From the NCBI GenBank assembly GCA_951799425.1, contig OX637398.1, forward strand, positions 744,001-808,000: 64,000 nucleotides of DNA. The letters run 5' to 3'. This document shows, piece after piece, positions 47,718 to 60,879 of the stretch. Position 1 is the first letter of the stretch; each line of letters begins with the position of its first letter. The notes beneath the pieces are model-generated. The model did not search any database. It was not told the origin of the DNA and saw nothing but the letters and a program-made list of their open reading frames with translations. Both the position numbers and the translations under genes were made by a program. The stretch comes from Ilex aquifolium (Eukaryota > Streptophyta > Magnoliopsida > Aquifoliales > Aquifoliaceae).

Positions 47718-47860
47718 GTCGCGGAGTATGAGAAGTGGGCAAGGAAGGGTGGAGTAAGTAGTCATGAGGTGCAAAATGCTGAAAGAAATATCTTGTACTG
47801 TAGGCTCCCTTTTGACAGACACATGCAAAGAAATTTGTAGAACTAGACTGTTTTTTTAAA
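47718..47860 (+). other. Likely 3'-UTR exon of SEC61 gamma
   Basis: The acceptor GTGAGTGCAG precedes GTCGCGGAGTATGAGAAG. The first 120 bases stay open in one frame (starting VAEYEKWARKGG) up to TAG at 47838-47840. Because the SEC61 gamma stop precedes the intron, this exon should be untranslated in the main transcript. The right limit is not defined. Confidence 0.4.
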
Positions 47861-48145
47861 AGGCAACCAACCTAATGTTGAGTATGCATTCTCTTAGACC
47901 ATACGACTTTCTCTACTCGAGTCTTGATATTTGGAAGTGGGTTTGACCTTTTTGTTGGTCATGTGGCAACTCTTTTAGGCAATTATCTCATTCTCGGGTC
48001 GAATTAAGGGTGGTCTTTGTTTGCAGTTCAAGAAAAGAATGGTGAACTTTGTTCTCCAATTGGTGATCAGATCTAGCATGAGATTCATTCCTACCCGTCA
48101 TTTTGGCATCTAAATCTCATGTGGTCACATATGGGTTGGTGGTGG

Positions 48146-48177
48146 TTTTTTTTTTTTTTTTTTTGGGGGGGGGGGGG
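48146..48177. repeat. T19-G13 homopolymer pair
   Basis: Nineteen T followed by thirteen G, downstream of SEC61 gamma. It is the inverse type of the C-A homopolymer pair at 26441-26480. Confidence 0.85.
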
Positions 48178-48571
48178 TTGGTTATGCTATGTACCCCTGC
48201 ACAGTTTCAGGTTTTGTGCGTTCCTGAATGAGCCAGGTATAGTTTGAGATGGGGAGAGTTTGTCTCTTAAAAAGTCTGTTCTAGCTTTCTCGTGAAATTT
48301 TGTAACATATAGCTTAGTAGCTCATGGAAACTCTGGATCCCATTTCCAAAGAAATGGCGTGTCTAGCTGCTCATTTTTATTTTCCCAGGAAGTGGATTAA
48401 AGCTGGCAATGATGGTGGACCTCGACGTGGGGATAAATTTGGTTCATTTGTGGTTGGGTTTGCGATGCCCAAGGGATAGCTCTGGCTTAGCCCTCCCCGT
48501 GTGCGACATGCATTTGATGCATATTTTTTGGGTGAAGGATTTTTATATGAATGTTATTCCCAGAAAAAAAA

Positions 48572-48745
48572 AATGCTACATAACTCAAATAAAACCTAAA
48601 AGTTAAAACTCAAATTCATATCATTCCTCGTATGAGTGTAGAATGAGTGTGTTTCAATGAAAAAATTTGATAAAACTCACTCATCCAAGAGATGATATGC
48701 ATTGAAGTTGTAACTTTTTAAGTTTCATTTGGATTTTGTAGCATT
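48572..48745. mobile_element. Small MITE (AATGCTAC family)
   Basis: The left end AATGCTACATAACTCAAATA and the inverse of the right end AATGCTACAAAATCCAAATG form an inverted repeat. It shares GAGTGTAGAATGAGTG-like centre words with 38060-38221. Confidence 0.65.
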
Positions 48746-49239
48746 GTTATTCTTGATAATGATATTAAGTTCTTTCAGAAATGAGTGGGATTCAAGTTCA
48801 AAGCACGTAACACAACCGTTGTCTTTTTTATTTTCAAATTACAAAACCAAACTGTATCAGACTTGGGCTTCCCTCCACATCCCTCCCTCAAACTATTATT
48901 GCAGGGTTGCCAACGGGGTTATTGGCTTTAAAGCCCAGGACTGCTCAAAGTGCAGCACAAATTCGTCAACTGCTTTAGCAGGAGTAAAAAGGCTGAAATG
49001 TAAAATATTCCCCTATAGCTTCTATCTTCTGGACTCTGAATGAAAACACGATGAATTCAGTGACGAAGAAATGCAATTTGGAACTTGACTTGGAAAATAA
49101 GCTTTCAATATTTCAGAAAAGCAATCTTAACTACAAAGAAAAAACGCAAAGCTTGTGAAGCAAACCTTTATCCACATGCTCCACCCACACATACAACAAT
49201 CAACTCATAATATGATGACAACTGAAACACCTTTCAGGA
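48746..49239. other. Spacer and 3' flank of the L27 gene
   Basis: No additional gene seen. The right part is the likely 3' UTR of the minus-strand ribosomal protein gene. Confidence 0.4.
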
Positions 49240-51508
49240 TCAGCAAGTTGGAACATCATCTGTAGTTTCACTGGCTGAGGCAAGAACTAGCTGAGGTTGG
49301 ACAACAATGCCTTCTCTAAGTTCCCTTCTGGCTTTCCTGCGCTCACGCTGTAGTCTGAAGGACTCTCTCTTCCTAGCTCTGTAGCTGTTAGGGTTTTCAG
49401 GCTGCACTACACGTGGATAGACACTAATCTGTGAATTACACAAAGCCAAATCTGTGTCAAATACAACCATTGTTTTGTCAGAAGTACGAATTGTAAAGCC
49501 GTAGTTTTAAATTGGACCTTTTTTCTATCAGGCCCAAACTTCTCAAACTTGACCAATCCATCAATCAAAGAGAAGATGGTGTGATCTTTTCCAAGCCCCA
49601 CATTCTTCCCTGGATGGAACTGCCAATGTCAAGAAAAGAGACAAGTGTTAGGATATCAGTCTCCCTAGCAAAGTAACAGCACATTCCAAAACAAGGCAAT
49701 GAAGGCATCCTGCACGCAGTTAAGCAATGCTCAGGAACTCCGCCCTTCTTTTTTTTTCTCTGAGCAGAGGAAGTCTGCATTATGAAATGTAAAAATTGAT
49801 AATGCTAAAATCCCTATGGTCTTATATGCATGCTATGAAATCAACAAGAGCAATAACCGGGTTATTCAAAGGAACGGAAAGAATGAGACCATCGAGCAGA
49901 TCAATCCCTCAAAGCTCCTATGATCACACAAAAGTTCAGATACACTAAACTTCCGTCATCCAAGTACACCAACACACATATATCGATACACTGTATCTGA
50001 TGGACTAAAGACCACCCAATATACCTGAGTGATGGGATACTAAAAATAAGTAATTGTTCAAACTTGTCTGTAGCTAGATCCAATACCAACAATATAGGCT
50101 TCTGATTGAGTTCTTTTTATTCTTCAAAAATGGATAGGGTTAAAATCACATGGAGCTAAGCATGCTTACTGGCATGACGCTTCTGAACAAGATTTTACAT
50201 ATTTATCCACATTCCACACGAATTTCCTCATAGCAATTTTAAAAAGCTGGACCACCAACCAGGCAAATTACATTTCAAAACCACACAAAAGGCGAGGAAC
50301 CATTCTGTATATCCTAAATTCAATTTCTGCCCAAGGTGTGCCCACAATCCCGCTTGGTACGTTCATAGTTCAACAAACATGGAGAACTTTCTTGCAAGCA
50401 TCTTCAACTATTAGGGGGTTTCACATCTCGAAACTCACTGTCAAAACTAGGGCTTCTCCAAGGTGACATCTAGAAAAGTTATATTTATCAAAATAAATGG
50501 TATATCAAGTTATCAACTGAATACTTCACCATCCTTGAGTCTATACTTGCTTTACAAATAGTTCATTTGGCTGGATCTAGTTTCTTTTTTATCTTTTGGA
50601 TTGGAATTTTACAGAACTCAATATTGGAGTGAACTTTTGGTAAGTGCTTATTGAGCAGCAGCATACCAGAAAACATTGCATATCATCTTCTCACTCATGA
50701 ATCTACCCAATCCACCAACACTGAGGCACCGCAATTGGAATGTGTTTTTTGACCTACAAAAAGTACCACATTGGGCTCCTAACACCAAAAAGAAACAGTG
50801 CCTCTGAGATGGATGGATGATAACTTAAGAACACAAACATTGGATCTCAGTTTAAGATTTGAACATAATAATTTTATCAAACCAGCATTCACCAATCCTT
50901 TCCATCCTATTCCTAGACTCTCTCTGGCATTGCAAACTGTCTGATTTAAGGGGCTCACTTGACTATCCCTCTGCGTCTCCCCTTCCCTAGAAGGAAGACA
51001 ATTTTAATTATCTGTGCCGGCACGTCGCACAATACATAGAATATACACACATACATGTATCTAGGCATTAGTCTACATTTACATAAAAAAACTTCCAATC
51101 TCGAAGTTCCATTTCTATCTAATTAACGAATAAAATATAAAAATTCAGGATCCAATCTCTGATGAATACTTATATCCCACAATTAGTCGAATTGAGGAGT
51201 TACAGAGCTCATACCTTGGTACCGCGCTGGCGAACGATAATAGCGCCAGGTTTAGCCACTTGATCGCCGAAAATCTTGACGCCAAGCCTTTGGCCAGGAG
51301 AATCTCGGCCGTTCTTTGTACTTCCGGCTCCTTTCTTGTGCGCAGACTCGATTGTCAGAGGATATTTCAGCGGAAACGACACGGACACCTTGTGCACCAC
51401 GTCAACCGATCCAAAATCACCTCTAAAGAAAGACGATGAGGAGCTTGAACCCAACGACAGTCCTCTGAATGCTCCTACAAGATTAAAACTCAAAGTCGCC
51501 GCCGCCAT
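49240..51508 (-). CDS. RPL27: 50S ribosomal protein L27, chloroplastic
   Basis: Three minus-strand exons, 51215-51508, 49518-49619 and 49240-49428, with GT-AG introns all in phase 0; 194 residues. Residues 1 to about 55 ([20 protein letters not shown], then seven serines and few acidic residues) form a chloroplast transit peptide. The bL27 domain (PF01016) starts at [17 protein letters not shown] (56-72), whose basic tail reaches the peptidyl-transferase centre. It continues through [40 protein letters not shown] and [10 protein letters not shown]. The C-terminal extension, rich in Arg and Glu and ending DDVPTC, is absent from bacterial L27 and usual in plastid forms. An in-frame ATG is present 24 bases upstream, but MAAATLS is preferred as a typical transit start. 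Intron 1 is 1.6 kb. Confidence 0.96.
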
Positions 51509-51532
51509 TACTCTGCAATCAGAACTATGCAA

Positions 51533-52161
51533 ATGTTACGAACATAAACATGTTATGTATATACGTAAATTGGATTGATTAGGATAGGGCGCTCAGAACT
51601 GTGGTGATGCTTGCTTACTGAGAAATGCAGTGATAGGGTTGTGACTTGTGAGACAGAGGTAGGGGAGGGAGGGAGGGAGATTTTATTAAAACCTTATCTT
51701 CTTCTCCAGATCACGATGTACGTCCTGCTCACCCGTATTTTATGCTCTATTAGCCGATTAGAGGCTCTGATTGCGCCACGTAACTTGGTCCCACAACAAT
51801 AAGACAAATTTACTTTTTACTCCAATTAGGTTTCAATATTTAGACACACCGCTAATTAAATTAGGACAACCAGGTTAAGTTCATATATCATACATAAATT
51901 ATAGTGCTAAAATTTTATTTAATTCATACTCAATTCATTTATAAAATAATATATAATTAAATTTGCATAGTATCAAATTTACACCATGTATAAATAATAT
52001 TTAAAAAATTCTTTTAATATTTAATTAAATTCATATTAGCATTTAATCCATACATTTTTACCTTTCAAACCTCTTATTAAGACTAAACTCAAGCTTGCTG
52101 ATTCCGTATCAATTTCATGTCCTATTGTTGAACATAGGACCAGAGCCAAAATCATGTTATT
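51533..52161. other. Promoter and leader of the L27 gene, then spacer
   Basis: The first 200 bases are the leader side of L27, with GGGAGGGAGGGAGG near 51664 that reads as a C/T-rich tract on the gene strand. Nothing else was recognised. Confidence 0.4.
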
Positions 52162-52353
52162 GTGACTGATAAGTGTGAATTTCTTTTACGAGCTTGTATA
52201 GTGTTACATAACACAATCAATAAACATCTCATGCTCGGAGAGTATGACAGACCAGGATCAAGGGCTTCAAGTAGTTCCAATTACTACTCCAAACGGGATA
52301 ATCAGAATCATTTTAATAACCCAGCCCCAGTCTCACCTTGGAAGAAATTCTAA
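52162..52353 (+). pseudogene. Possible transposase fragment (PIF/Harbinger-like), weak
   Basis: The frame contains CEFLLRACIVLHNTINKH, which resembles the ACxVLHN motif near the C-terminus of DDE_Tnp_4 nucleases of PIF/Harbinger elements. The following Ser- and Asn-rich 30 residues are unremarkable. No upstream DDE domain is visible in this strand. Chance similarity is possible. Confidence 0.25.
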
Positions 52354-52892
52354 AGCAAGACGTGATATAACCAGTACCCCAAACTAAGAAAGAGAAGAAA
52401 AAAACACATAAAAAACAAAACAAGAATGAGCCAGCAAAAGCCAAAATTGCTTCATCTTTGAGGTCGTCCCAAGAATAAACCACATTTTCAACGGTCGCAC
52501 AGGCATAGGCACCACTTTTTAAGGTCATAACAAAGTAGCCATGGTCTGGTACATGGCTCCAATCTTGATCACAAACGTCCAATCCAGAACACGATCTTTC
52601 ACAAAAAAAATTTGTAGGAAAGAAAGGAATGCCAGGTACGAAAAATGCTTCTCAACAAAATCTACTACAGAAGAATAAATATGCATCAAATCCAACCAAT
52701 AACTTCAGTTGGAATTTACCTAGGAAAAATGTAATAAAGAGAAACTATTACTTGTTAATCAGTTTACAATGGTGAAAAGCCTTAATCGGGTCAAAAATTA
52801 AAAAAACCACTCAGAGACATGCCTTCACCCAATATTGCCTCTAGGACAAACGACTGGCTGATCTTGGAGGAGGTGGAGGTGGAGGTGCATAC

Positions 52893-53293
52893 TTATCTTG
52901 GAGGAGGTGTAGGCCCATGAGACTTAGCTAACCCCACCCAGGCGACAATGCCCACTGCAAGGATTATCCAACCAAATATGTCATACTTAAGATCACTGTC
53001 TTTCTTTTTCTTCTTTGAACTCTGCAAGAAAAACATAAATATTATGCTAACAACAACAAAGCCAAGTCAAGGAATAAAGTATAGAACAATCCAACAATGG
53101 ACAGCACCCTATCAAGGAAAAACAAACAGGAACCTAAAATAAAACATCAGATGCGAATACAATTCTTGAACGGTTTCACTGTATCAAAAAATTTGAACTT
53201 CTGACAAAGAAGTAGAGCAGACAACATATCTACAACTAGTCCAATGAATGAACCTTACAACCTAATTTCACATAGGCAAGAGCTCATTCACAG

Positions 53294-53335
<42 letters not shown>

Positions 53336-56300
53336 TTGCATGTTTCCAGGATGAGAATCAGTACCAGGCCGCACTAATGCTAATTGAAAATTAGATGGAA
53401 TTAATCAATTGCGGCATTAATTACACTAATTAAATCTCAATGGCAGCTAAAAAGAGCCAAAAAACTGAATAAGTGTAAAATGATGGGGAGAGTGTAACCA
53501 TGTTACCTTTGCAGTGGCAGAACTTGAAGGCCCAGGGCCCATAGCTTGTTGAGCCAAACCGTGTTTATGGATCTCCGCATGTAACTCAGGAGCCTAACGA
53601 TACAGCAAACAATGATTAAAAAATGGATTTAGAAAGAATCAAACAATTATAAGACCGTTGGACTCTGAATGATATTTATGACAGTGACGAATTATGATAT
53701 AACTTTAACCACCCGGAAAATACACATTAACACAAAATCACCAAGCAAATTAATTCCCCTTTCCAATCTAAAAGTGACAATCAGGTGAATTATGCTAATG
53801 TATCCAGATGGCATTATATGAAGTGAGATTACATACAGATATATTTCTTTTCAAAAAAAAAAAAGACAATCAGGTGAATTGCTAGAGAGTACAACAGTAC
53901 CACTAAACAGTTAGTGTCTTACCCAGAAGAAACACCTGGATGCCTAAACAAATCTTTAAGATTTCTGTGTGCTTATATAATATTAATCTGACTCGCTAAA
54001 GAACCTAACCTTTGTTAGGAAAAAAGATGGAACCAAATGTTAGTAAACCCCCCCCCCCCCCCCTCCTTCTCTCTTCCTCCTTAGATTGGGGACGAAACAA
54101 GGAATTCACCCAAGGAGGGGCACGCGTCTAATTAGTTAGTTTGTAGTGGAAAGAAAAAAAAAATAGAAAAGAAGGAAAAGCAGACCAAGGAATAAGAGGA
54201 CTAGGGGAGGCAGGAGGGAAAGAAGGGCATGGAAGTGCACTTCCGGACCAAACACCATATTCTTTCACCACAAAATGACGAAAAGAAAAGGAAGTGCAGA
54301 AAGTGGGACCAAGTTTTTCCCTTTTTACCTAAAAAGAACACCCTTCCTTTTCTACATACAAGTATAAAGATAAAATCAAGTGACACCCTCTTCTTCCTTC
54401 TTTCCCACTTGCAAACTAAACACGAGGAAGAAAGGCACCTTTCCTCCATGATTGGTACTGCTTCCATGACTTAAATATTCCCTTCCATCCAATCCATCCC
54501 TTCAACCAAATTTCCCATAAAACTTGGAGAAGAGCCCCCCCTCCCCCCCAAATTTCTCTTTTCTCTTCTCCCCCTTCTTTGTTCATTTGGCAAGACTGAA
54601 GTCATACTCATCTAGTTTATGTCAGATTCGATCACTAGATGTCTGAAAAAATTTTAAGGTTCGCAAATAGGAAAAATCCAAATTGTTTTTCTCCCATCTA
54701 ATTTTAGCCCTGGTAAGACCAAATCCAATAATAATTTAGTCCTTTTAACAACAGCAAACTATTTCACTAGTAAGTAGATAATTGAGCAACAATACAGCAA
54801 CTTATATTCTGCATGACATGACATGTAAGACATGTATTAAGCAAGACAACTGTAAGTGACACAGGAATATGGGCAAGATTGACATGGGAAGGGAATAATA
54901 GTTCAATGCCAATACTTAGTGGTGAAGTGATCTCCAATTACAATAAACCTAGTACTTGTAGGTCTCCAGATGGTCTAATTATGGAAATAAATAAACAGAT
55001 CCTAAATAAATGAAGTTACACAGTCAAGTCCTAAGTTGAAGCCTACATACAAGCATAAATAATGAGATAGATAAAGAGATATGAGAGTAGGAATTAGGAA
55101 GAGACTAAGAGAGCGAAATTTATATATATTTTATGGATAGTTAATTACGGTTAAGTACAGTTAAATTGGAAGTTTTGAATGGTCAAGTGCAGTTAAGAGT
55201 GTAAGTTACGCGTGATCAAGAGAGGATAAAGTAGGGGAAGTGCAGAATTTTTGGAGTGGACACCAAACCACACCCTCTCCCTTTATTCAAAGAATAGATA
55301 ATTGTATGTCTTGTGACACGCCTCTTGTAGTGCGAAAGGCGGGTCAATTGATACACAATTAGTAAGATCACCACATTTGCACTAGTTACATCAGCACTTT
55401 GAATCGCCCAAAGTACCATAGACTTGATACATGGGTAGAGGTGTGAAATGTGTGTAGGGAGCAACTACCGTCAACCAAATGAGCTTCTAAGGATGATATT
55501 CTTGGTTCTTGCACCAGAGAGATATCCAAAAATGAAAGAAATATATGATTTGCAAACTCCATGTTGCAAATCATGTGAAACAGCAAACTTGAAAACATAC
55601 CCAGTAAAAGGGTGGGGTAAATTCCACACGCTATCAAAGAGTCCACGAAAACACCATATTAAGAGTACCAAGATCTCAAACAAACGACAAGCACAACACC
55701 AACACATAAAAGATTGCATCAGCTAGAAGTTTAACTCTCAAAACCAGCGCCGTACGGGTGAACTTTGGGATAGCACATCAAAACATCCAATCTACCAAGC
55801 TGCTACTTAGAAAGATGATCAAAGATAACCAAAAAAACACAAAGTAAAACTGGTTACAAGCTAGATGTTTCCTCAAAAACTAAACCAGTACTAAACTCCA
55901 AGAAATTGCAGACTTGAGTTATACAGTCAATAAGAACGGCCCTAGCAAAATGAGAAGAGACTTTATAACCAGCTAAACAAAAACCCAGCCTAGATCAACA
56001 GTTTCTATTCCAAGAGTTCTTTTGAAGTTTTAGCCATTGAAAACTGCAAACACTTCAATACTATCTATAAGCAGTCAAAATGATATCAAGTATCGTACCT
56101 TCAACAACGTGATATCAGTAGTTGGTCTATCGTACATCTACCAATAAACTCACAGAAAGGTGACGTCTTGCCCACAACTGTCTCGATATTTCCAAGGAGC
56201 TATTGATGCATAAGGAGACGAACAAAAAAAAAAAGGTACAGTTTTATCAGGAAATGCCTCAAAATGGCAGTAACAGGTGAACATCAACCCCAACCACTGA

Positions 56301-58224
56301 ATCAAAATTTTGAAAACAATATTCATCCACTCTGAAATCTGAACAACTACATCATCTCATGCTCAGATAGGTGACAGTGAGTTTTGATATCTGAGGAATG
56401 TCATTATTGTTTAACACAATCCTAGACTAAGCAGAAGGCAAGTCTCGTAAAAATACCTACCTGAATGAAGCTCAAGTCCCACTACAACCACCCAAGCAAT
56501 TCAACAAGGAGTGTCATCTAGAGCAAAAGTTAAGAGCTCAAGAAAAGAAAAAGAAAAAAGAGTGGAGTGACATACTTTTTAATTTCTAAAACTGTTAAGC
56601 TCTTAACTCGTGAGTCTCGATAATTCTCCTTAGAAGCCACTTCCTATTATTTTCTGTCAAGGCTCCAAGTAGTATTAAACCAGCATCCATTTGATTCAAC
56701 CTAACTCAGCCAAATTATGGGCTACTCAACTCAAACCAAGAGAACAAGCAAATTCAAAGCTGCCTTCCCCAGAACAATTAAGGTAAAGACAGCCATATTA
56801 CAACAGTGTACATAAAAAGGGTGTGAAATTATTACAACAGTGCAAATCATTCATACACTAGCCACTTCGATGCACTAAACTAGCCAGTATAACCCAGAAC
56901 AATCCCACAATCAGATTTTCACACCTTATATCTTAGTTTTTTGAATAATCAAAGATGATTCCACGAGCTAAACATATAAATGGACCATAGATAACAAGCA
57001 CTCAAGCAGATAAATAACAGAAAAATCAACGCTTTGACAACTCATGGCAGAGAATTGCAGCCTTTCTTTACCTCTGTAAGCCAAATTTAAACCAAATACA
57101 CTGTCAGTCAGTAATAATGTGCCTATAGGATTAACCAATAATTTCCTAACCATCTTAAAGAAAAAACTCATCAAACTCTCCAAACTTCAGATGACAGTTG
57201 CTTTTACGTCAGGGAGATCTGCCTTTATTATCAATACCATAATAATCACAAAGAGCATAAAGAATTGTAAGAAAATTTTACCTTGGCAGCCACTTCTAAA
57301 GATTTGCGGTAAAGATCATTCCCCGGATCCTGCCATGTACAAAGAACTCTATTATATCTCCATAAACACACCATTGAATTACATATTTAACAGTCTTGTA
57401 ATGCCATGCAATGATAGCTAGACAAGAAAGTAATACTCATGAAAAAAAAAACGTAAACAAACTGCATCCAAGTTTACCTCATCAACTGCTTGCTCAAAGT
57501 ATTGAGATGCCTTGTCAAAGTAAGACTTGGCCTCATCTTGATCAGGAGTCAGAAACGCAAAAGAAGTATGTGCATTCCCCAAGCTCCAAAGTGCATCATG
57601 CTTTTTTGGATCAACCATCAATGCCTCCTCAAACTTGGATATCCCATCTACATTAATCAAATCATCGAACAAACAAAGAAACTAATTTAACAGCATTTAC
57701 TGACATAAAAAGATTTCGCTTCCCCTTTGGCCCTGAGCAAAAAGTATCCTCTAAACATCCAATTCTCAAAAATAAGTCCTTCCATTGACTCATATTTATT
57801 CTTTATGGAATATTTTTGCCATAAGACTGAATCATCAGAAACAAATACGTACAAGCATGGTTAATTAAAGATTAGCAAATTCACTATTACATAACTAACA
57901 GGGAGAAGGTTAAATCCGCACCTTGCAGCATTTTCTTCGAATCGGGAACATTCTGGAACTGTGACAACTCTACCAACGACTCTCCCCATTTTATGATGTT
58001 CTGAACAATTAAAGCCCAAATCTTTCATGTCAAAAGATTGTGATAAAATCTAAGTACAAGAAACAAAACAACAAAGAGTAGGTATATATTTGAATATGCA
58101 TAGATATGCCCGTGCAGAGTATACGAACCTCGGCATCGAGTGGATTTTTTGCATATGTAGCCTCGGATGTTTTGCGAGTATGCTCGAAGAAGAAAAGTCG
58201 ATCGAAGTCACTCTGCATTTCCAT
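52893..58224 (-). CDS. TOM20: Mitochondrial import receptor subunit TOM20 (plant type)
   Basis: Six minus-strand exons: 58129-58224, 57922-58000, 57478-57647, 57282-57329, 53507-53593 and 52893-53021, all GT-AG, 202 residues. The start is [18 protein letters not shown]; an upstream TTG is not a start. Residues about 5-150 form the plant TPR domain (PF06552) with [40 protein letters not shown] and [12 protein letters not shown] Gly/Pro/Ser linker and KKKKK (163-167) precede a single C-terminal membrane span (about 175-192, [18 protein letters not shown]). Plant TOM20 is C-tail anchored, opposite to animal TOM20, and binds presequences at the outer membrane. Intron 4 is 3.7 kb; no other gene was found in it. 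Confidence 0.96.
53297..53332. repeat. (GA)n microsatellite in TOM20 intron 5
   Basis: About seventeen GA units lie between exons 5 and 6, reading as CT on the gene strand. Confidence 0.9.
54048..54063. repeat. C16 homopolymer in TOM20 intron 4
   Basis: Sixteen C followed by a CT-rich block; G16 on the gene strand, so a G-rich run would be present in the pre-mRNA. Confidence 0.8.
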
Positions 58225-58277
58225 GTCGAATAATGCCGGCAACGGACCGTCGCTCGAACGGAAAATCTACGACCAGT

Positions 58278-58286
58278 TTAGGGTTT
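58278..58286 (-). promoter_or_regulatory. Telo-box AAACCCTAA upstream of TOM20
   Basis: On the gene strand AAACCCTAA lies about 55 bases before the start codon. Telo-boxes are frequent in leaders of plant ribosomal and organelle-biogenesis genes. The regulatory role here is inferred. Confidence 0.5.
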
Positions 58287-58432
58287 CCACTAGGTACTTT
58301 AATACTTGGAGAAGCGGTCCCTTTTGAGCTGAGCTGATTGAATAGAACCAACTGACGGTGATGGAGGGCCCTTTTCTTTATAGCGGTTCCCCGCTCCAAC
58401 TTGCAAAGGTGTGGTCTACACGTGCGACGCAA

Positions 58433-60378
58433 CGAGAGGAGGATTCCGTTTGGTTGATTTTAGGATTATTATTAAAGTTTAATTTTTTTTTTAAAAAAAC
58501 TACTGAAAAGTTAAACTCAATTACAACTTGAACTTGCGTTTGGCTCGAAACTGTAGACTCGAAGGTTGCGTTCAACTCATTCCCAACAGGCTCGACTTAA
58601 TAAAACTCTATCGAAAGAGATCAAATGCAAGTGCTCAAGCCAATTTTCCCACAATTTGATTGTTTAACAAAATTGGGTCATTGGCTATACTTTTCACTTT
58701 TACAAACAGGTCCAAAATTGTTAGAAATTGAAGAGGGGAAATTTGATAGAGCACGAGCTCGACTCGTGGAGTTAGCACCTCACCAACTCTTCATGATTGA
58801 CCATTTTAACTCAAATCCAACGTTTCGTTGAAGAAAGAAGTCTACCTCCACTACACAACCTGGAATTCGAGATTCTCTCCAATTCAAACTAAGGGATAAC
58901 TATTCTCCAAGGGTGGGGCTATTTATCGAAATTATTAAGTTCACCATTTTTATATTCATTTCATTAGTAACTAAGTCCAGCTCATGCTACATACACCCTA
59001 TTTTAAAAAAAAAACGAAAAAAAGAAAGAAATAAATAAATAAGCAAACCGAAACCAGAAAGGAAAAAAAATGAAGCAAATATTAAAGGAACAAGTAAAAC
59101 TACATAACGCAAAATCATAAGACGTAAAATTGAACATAAAAACAAAAACACGCATCAAGCACAAACGCAAAATCAAACAAGAAAAAAATAACAATTATAG
59201 ATGTAAAATCTAAATAAGATAAAAAAAAAAAAAAAAAACAAATAATTTGAAAGTATATATATACATATACACATATATAAATTTTAAATAAAAAATTATT
59301 AAACTTGACAAAAATATAAAAATATATCGAAAATTATGAAAATTCATATAACAAAGATGAAATCAAACATACAATTGAATTGAGAAGTAATACTAACATG
59401 TATCTCACTGGAAAAATTTATATTGAAAAAATATATTTTTGTGAGTGCATGAGATGAGATAGAGAATGAAACCCTAATTATGACAAAATATAATATGGGT
59501 TTACTTATTAAAGGGAGTGTATATAGTATGAGGTGGACTTAATTACTAATGGCGTAAGTATAGAAGTGGTGGGCTTAGTAGTTCAATAATAAGAAATTAA
59601 ATGGAGTGGGAATAGCCCCACCCATTCTCCAATGGTAACATACTGTCTATAAAAAAAGGGGAGAGACAATGCAAACAGGTAGGCAATTCAAGCTCCAACC
59701 TAGCATTCAATTTCCTCATCCTATTTCTAACTTAAGTAACGGAGAGTCCACGATCAATCTCTGCATCAACGGTTGTACACTGCTTTTGAGAAATGTTGAA
59801 ATTAATAGTCATAACCAAGTTGAAGGACCAGCTGGATAACAAACCCACTGAGGGGAAGTGATTTCAAATTTGAAATCATGAGTGTGTACTAATTTACAAA
59901 ACACCAGTGATTTCAAATTAGAAATGCCTTGAGAAGAAATGGGAAATGGTGTTCACCTAGTATAACGCCCAACCCTCGTATCTTTACAAAACTCTGGTGA
60001 TTTCAACAAGCCTTTAGAAGAAATGGGAAAGTGTGTTTACCTAGTAGAACACCTAGATTTTACATCTTTATATAAAAAAAAGTACAGATTCGCGGAGATT
60101 TGAATTACTAGCTTGGGTTCTAGTGAGGATTTTCCACATAAATAAATTAGGTTCGTGGGTGATAGAGAGCCCAAGTGTTTAATTGAGGTCACTGAAGTCT
60201 AAAAGAATGCATAAGGACAGTAATCAGCTTGCTTACGGGATAGTTATCGTGAATGCGAACTATAGCAACCGTTTGGTTGTTGATTTGTTTTGAGTTAGTG
60301 CATTGATGTGCATTTCTCAACAAGGAGAGATACGTGTGGAGGCCGTTGGTGGCGGGTGAGGAAGATTTTGTGAAGGGT
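58433..60378. other. Intergenic, no gene seen
   Basis: AT-rich spacer with A runs (58999-59240). No gene or clear transposon boundary. A short phrase around GTGATTTCAAATT occurs twice near 59860-59920. Confidence 0.4.
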
Positions 60379-60870
60379 GTTGTGACGCCCCCAAAATCCA
60401 GGGTCTTTTATCAACCCGTTAATCACCCATCAACCCATGAAAATACCCGTGACCGTGAATGCCGCATAACCCGACACTACGGTACAATATCCCCTTTACC
60501 GGGATCACAACAACACAAAGTTTGGGCAGAGTCTCATTTGTACTGGACACTCTCAAACGCATAACTTGTATATCGTTCAATCACATGACCCATCCTAGGT
60601 CCAATATGCATTAATTTCTCTTAATATAACACCATTTACCCCCTTGAAGTAAAAAAACTCAAGGCCCGGAAGCATAACAAAACATTTGAAATTTTGAAGT
60701 TTGAAGAAAATTTACCGTTAGAAGATGTGCAAGTTCTACCGGTAGGAAAACTCACTGAAAATGTTCTACCGCAAAACTTGACATTCTACTGGTAGGAAAA
60801 GCCTACTGGAAAAGTTCTACCGGTAGAAAAGCTCATCGTTTTACCGGTAGGTCTTTCCAGTTTTCCCTCG
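60379..60870 (+). mobile_element. LTR-like fragment with repeated CTACCGGTAG motif
   Basis: It begins TTGTGACGCCCCCAAAATCC, a start seen in many plant Ty3/gypsy LTRs. Between 60734 and 60850 the phrase TTCTACCGGTAGGAAAA recurs about five times with small changes; its core CTACCGGTAG is a perfect palindrome. No second LTR or protein was found. Confidence 0.4.
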
Positions 60871-60879
60871 CTTCCAAAC

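Noticed and set aside
44674..47840. C-terminally extended Sec61 gamma fused to the downstream open exon
   Set aside because: The conserved stop after NNIIVGSS gives the family's normal length, and the donor needed for a fusion is poor.
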